Shown: positions 22,060 to 24,399 of the stretch, piece after piece
Layout: every line of letters begins with the position of its first letter
How positions within the stretch are numbered: the first letter of the stretch is position 1
Assembly: GCA_964497585.1 (NCBI GenBank)
Contig: CAZCDS010000088.1
Coordinates: 1-24,399, forward strand
Direction: 5' to 3'
Length of the DNA stretch: 24,399 bases
DNA from: CAZCDS01 sp964497585
Lineage (GTDB): Bacteria > Desulfobacterota > Desulfomonilia > Desulfomonilales > Desulfomonilaceae
Notes under the pieces: generated by a model
Told to the model about the DNA's origin: nothing
What the model saw: only the letters and a program-made list of their open reading frames with translations
Database searches by the model: none
Translations under genes and position numbers: made by a program

Positions 22060-22752
22060 ATGAAGGCAGTGGCATATATGCGAGTCTCAACTGACAGCCA
22101 GGCAGACAATACAAGTCTCGACGTGCAGCGCCGACAGATTCAAGCTTACTGCTCGCTCAAAGGGATAAAGTTGGTCGCGGAATTCTCTGATCCGGGTATC
22201 TCAGGCTTCAAACCGATTGCCGACCGGCCCGAGGGAGCGAAACTCACCGCGCTGGTCGAATCGGGAGCGATTGAAGCCGTAGTCATCGTGAAGCTTGACA
22301 GAGCATTTCGGAACACGGTCGACTGCCTTCAGTCAGTTGAGGAGTGGGAAGCGAGAAACGTCGCGCTGCATATCGTGGACCTCGGGGGGAACTCAATAGA
22401 CACGACGTCTCCGGCTGGCCGGTTCATGCTGACCGTCATCGCTGCAGCGGCCGAGATGGAAAGAGGAATAATCCGCGACCGATGCAACTCCGGCCGGCGT
22501 GCTCGCATGGCCCAGGGCTGCCGCGGTGGAGAAATACCCTACGGTTGGGACTTGGAAAGCCCTATTACCAAAAGGCTGGTAAAAAACCCCTTGGAACAAA
22601 ATGTGATTCAAGATATAGTCCGGCTCAAAGAAGAGGGGCTCTCGCTAAGAGCCATATCTGACGAGCTTGTGCGTCGCGGACTTACCTCAAAGAAGGGGGG
22701 CCGCTGGACGCCAATGCAAGTTTCAAGAATTGTCAAAAGAAACGCTGCGTGA
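22060..22752 (+). CDS. serine recombinase (resolvase/invertase family)
   Basis: The protein has 230 aa. The ATG at 22060 sits behind GAGGGGG; an upstream start at 22003 would read through the terminator hairpin. The resolvase domain has R8 and the nucleophile S10 in YMRVSTDSQ, DPGISG at 44-49, DRAFRNT (D80, R81, R84) and AGRFM (R121), then EMERGIIRDR. The region RRARMAQGCRGGEIPYGW marks the start of a short recombinase-type C-terminal part. It ends in a HTH (LSLRAISDELVRRGLTSKKGGRWTPMQVSRIVKR). It cuts both DNA strands via a Ser-DNA bond at a short core site. At 230 aa it is between small resolvases and large integrases. It could resolve dimers, invert a segment, or mobilise the right-hand element. 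The next gene starts 2 bp after its stop. Confidence 0.92.
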   Translation: MKAVAYMRVSTDSQADNTSLDVQRRQIQAYCSLKGIKLVAEFSDPGISGFKPIADRPEGAKLTALVESGAIEAVVIVKLDRAFRNTVDCLQSVEEWEARNVALHIVDLGGNSIDTTSPAGRFMLTVIAAAAEMERGIIRDRCNSGRRARMAQGCRGGEIPYGWDLESPITKRLVKNPLEQNVIQDIVRLKEEGLSLRAISDELVRRGLTSKKGGRWTPMQVSRIVKRNAA

Positions 22753-22753
22753 G

Positions 22754-22954
22754 ATGGGCGATACGCTCAGGCCCTTACAGTGGCATCCGATCATGGACAG
22801 AATAGAGGCGGGGCTTTGGGGACTACCCGAGTCTCGCCGTGATGCCATTCTCAGGACCCTGGAGCGAGGAGATACCAAAGCACTGGTAGAGCTGTGCAGA
22901 AGTGAGGGAGAGAATGACGAAATCGACGGAAAGGGATCTCGTCAGGGCGGCTGA
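22754..22954 (+). CDS. small hypothetical protein
   Basis: The protein has 66 aa from the ATG at 22754, one base after the recombinase TGA, so translation is probably coupled; a longer frame from 22667 inside the recombinase is rejected. The sequence WHPIMDRIEAGLWGLPESRRDAILRTLERGDTKALVELCRSEG is helical and resembles short adapter domains. It ends with an acid-basic tail that overlaps the next gene by 41 bases. No family is recognised. Operon position suggests a role linked to the recombinase. Confidence 0.5.
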   Translation: MGDTLRPLQWHPIMDRIEAGLWGLPESRRDAILRTLERGDTKALVELCRSEGENDEIDGKGSRQGG

Positions 22955-23675
22955 ATGCAAGGCCGTTGCCGACAAGATTCGCGACGTGGCTAATAGTAAA
23001 GGCTATCTGCAGAAGCGGAAAGGTGTCCTGTCTGAATTGGGAATGACGCTTGAAAGCGCAGGTATCACTCACCCGAACGGTTCAAGTAAGTGGGTTCGGA
23101 AGAACACCCGGGGCGAGAACAGCCCTCAGACATTGACGCGCTTCCTGGAGGACTGGGCGCCGGACCTATATCGCCGTCTCAAGGGGAAAGGCCCGAGGCA
23201 TCGGCCAGCACACGATCTCCTGAAGGCCCTGGAGGAACAGGGCGCACCACGACCAGCCAGAGCCGAAGAGCGGGCAGTTATCAAGAGACCTGTAGACAAT
23301 TCTCCTGATGAGATTCCGACCGAGACTGGCACTGTGGAAGAGACTACCCCTCTGACCCCTGAGATGGACGTTGAGGCCCTGCGTGCTGTTGCCGAACTCT
23401 ACCGATCCGGGAAGCTCTCTCAGGTAATAGACTGGTATGAGGCTACCAAGGATAAAGGGAGCGTATTGGAAATGGCAGAATACCGCCCGATGTTCAGGTA
23501 TGGAAAGGAACGGCGCAATACCGGGATTGCTGTCTCCGATCTCATCCTTGAGAGGGCCGTGGCAAAGCAGAAAGGTGACCGCGCCCGCGTGGGAAAGAGC
23601 CTCTCTCAGTTGGTTGAGTATCTGCTTTGGCTGTACATCGGGAGCCCACAAGAGTTGATTGAAGGCGGCGAGTAA
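22914..23675 (+). CDS. hypothetical mobile-element protein, possibly DNA-binding
   Basis: The protein has 253 aa from the ATG at 22914 (GAGGGAG just upstream; a GTG at 22902 is an alternative). The basic, helical N-terminus (TERDLVRAAECKAVADKIRDVANSKG) is followed by about 60 residues containing NGSSKWVRKNTRGENSPQTLTRFLEDWAP, then a Pro-rich acidic linker. The C-terminal part NTGIAVSDLILERAVAKQKGDRARVGKSLSQLVEYLLWLYIGSPQELI resembles an RHH-like strand-helix-helix (residues about 200-248). A plasmid-type regulator is plausible but not proven. It is tightly packed between the small gene before it and the ERCC4 nuclease after it (16-bp gap), so they probably share one transcript. Confidence 0.6.
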   Translation: MTKSTERDLVRAAECKAVADKIRDVANSKGYLQKRKGVLSELGMTLESAGITHPNGSSKWVRKNTRGENSPQTLTRFLEDWAPDLYRRLKGKGPRHRPAHDLLKALEEQGAPRPARAEERAVIKRPVDNSPDEIPTETGTVEETTPLTPEMDVEALRAVAELYRSGKLSQVIDWYEATKDKGSVLEMAEYRPMFRYGKERRNTGIAVSDLILERAVAKQKGDRARVGKSLSQLVEYLLWLYIGSPQELIEGGE

Positions 23676-23691
23676 TTGATAGGGCCGCCCC

Positions 23692-24174
23692 ATGGAATTG
23701 ATACTCATTCAAGATACGCGAGAGCAGCGGGGTTATTCCGAGCTGTTCGAGACTCCATGCGTAGTTGATACCCTAGCAGTGGGAGATTACTCCATTGCCG
23801 GCCTTGAACATCTCATAGCAATAGAGCGCAAGAGCCTTCCTGACCTTCTCGGCAGTCTCACTCACGACCGGGAGCGTTTCGAGAGAGAGCTTGCAAAGGC
23901 ACGAGCGTACCAGCGCTTCTATGTCATCGTTGAGGCTGCTGCCTATGACGTCCTGCATGGCCGGTTCGGTAAGTACGGATCCAACTGCAATCCTCGAGCA
24001 ATATGGGAAACGATAGCTGCATTCAGTATAAGGTACGCACCTTTCCTCTTCGTCGGGGATCGGGTGACAGGGGCCCGACTGACGGAGTCTTTGCTGTTAA
24101 AATACAGCCGCGAATGTTATAAGACTTGTGAACGCATGGAGCGAGCAAGCAGTGAGCTGGCCCGTGCGAGTTGA
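23692..24174 (+). CDS. ERCC4-type nuclease
   Basis: The protein has 160 aa from the ATG at 23692; the ribosome site is weak, so coupling to the preceding gene is likely. The XPF/ERCC4 nuclease core is readable: D8-T-R10-E11-Q near the start, VGDYS at 30-34 and the signature ERKSLPD (E45, R46, K47, D51), followed by the helix RERFERELAKARAYQRFYVIVE. The family cuts branched or flapped DNA using a metal ion bound by the D/E-K residues. There is no helicase domain or HhH tail, so it is a stand-alone form as found in phages and mobile elements. In this place it may process recombination or replication intermediates together with the recombinase and primase-helicase. Confidence 0.9.
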   Translation: MELILIQDTREQRGYSELFETPCVVDTLAVGDYSIAGLEHLIAIERKSLPDLLGSLTHDRERFERELAKARAYQRFYVIVEAAAYDVLHGRFGKYGSNCNPRAIWETIAAFSIRYAPFLFVGDRVTGARLTESLLLKYSRECYKTCERMERASSELARAS

Positions 24175-24361
24175 ATACCACCGGCCGAGAAAAAAGGAGT
24201 CCCTGAAAACATAGAGGCATAGGCGAGGGGCCACGGGCTATCATGCACGATTCTTGACAATACTTTTTCCGAAAACCTTGGGCGCGATTCGATGACATCA
24301 AATTATTAGTACGGGACCGAATCGTGGCCCCCAGACCGTCTTTCAGACTGGAATTATTATC
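24175..24361. other. intergenic stretch with a possible promoter
   Basis: TTGACA occurs at 24254-24259, but no good -10 follows at 16-18 bp. AAATTATTAGTA (about 24300) and GAATTATTATCA (about 24351) are similar AT-rich pieces. No gene is supported; a minus-strand frame (24023-24379) is a shadow of the nuclease. Confidence 0.3.
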
Positions 24362-24399
24362 ATGGCGACAAAATCCCATACGTTAAAGCTCGATATCAT
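24362..24399 (+). CDS. possible partial CDS running off the window
   Basis: The ATG at 24362 begins MATKSHTLKLDI and is open to the window edge. GGA in ACTGGAATT is the only ribosome-site-like sequence. Twelve codons are too few to judge; it is listed so the frame can be followed in the next sequence. Confidence 0.3.
   Translation, partial: MATKSHTLKLDI

Noticed and set aside
24023..24379. 118-aa minus-strand ORF
   Set aside because: It is a shadow over the 3' end of the ERCC4 nuclease gene, with no ribosome site or domain.

Overview
The window looks like DNA from a Gram-negative, probably environmental and uncultured bacterium. It encodes an outer-membrane inverse-autotransporter-type barrel with a signal peptide, an encoded-CCA tRNA-Val fragment, and sigma70-like promoters. 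I cannot name the genus. Gene density is low in the left part and high in the right part. Mobile-element genes dominate from about 3.6 kb onward.

Left part (1-5.4 kb): a surface barrel protein with a proline linker and a Cys-rich tail (452-1978), a small exported protein on the minus strand (2915-3346), a winged-helix Rep/regulator-like protein preceded by two operator-like repeats (3730-4425), a two-helix membrane protein (4768-5079) and a small unknown ORF. Centre (5.5-11.7 kb): a large uncharacterised protein with a zinc ribbon and a C-terminal PD-(D/E)XK-like nuclease signature (5523-7967), a zinc-ribbon protein, a ParB-like protein, an excisionase-like HTH gene broken by a TGA at a position that is usually Trp, and a tyrosine integrase. 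The integrase ends beside the 3' part of a tRNA-Val(CAC) gene (11636-11690), an att site. The tRNA 5' half is absent on the right, so the sequence beyond it is either a second element stacked at the same tRNA or the other arm of a circular form.

Right part (11.7-24.4 kb): a second mobile element. It starts with a ribbon-helix-helix regulator behind a clear promoter, then a 1018-residue primase-helicase (zinc finger, Toprim, DUF927-type ATPase), a 345-bp array of twelve GGTWACC heptamers (candidate origin/operator/centromere), a winged-helix-like small protein, an SSB-like small protein with an acidic tip, and two small ORFs. A minus-strand MFS transporter follows as probable cargo, next to a ParB-like gene that is N-terminally truncated and frame-broken. 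After about 1 kb without a convincing CDS come a serine recombinase, three small or unknown proteins and an ERCC4-type nuclease.

The most striking signal is in that noncoding kilobase. At 20898-20953 the plus strand has every conserved element of a type III hammerhead self-cleaving ribozyme: perfect stems I, II and III, CUGACGA, GAAA and a GUC cleavage triplet. It lies about 190 nt downstream of a TTGACA-N18-TAACTT promoter that is wrapped in TTACCAGA repeats. It is followed by a potential 7-bp H-type pseudoknot and several hairpins that end in a strong GC stem-loop. This suggests a self-processed noncoding RNA of the mobile element. A second candidate is the zinc-ribbon/nuclease protein at 5523-7967, which may belong to an undescribed defence or DNA-processing family.
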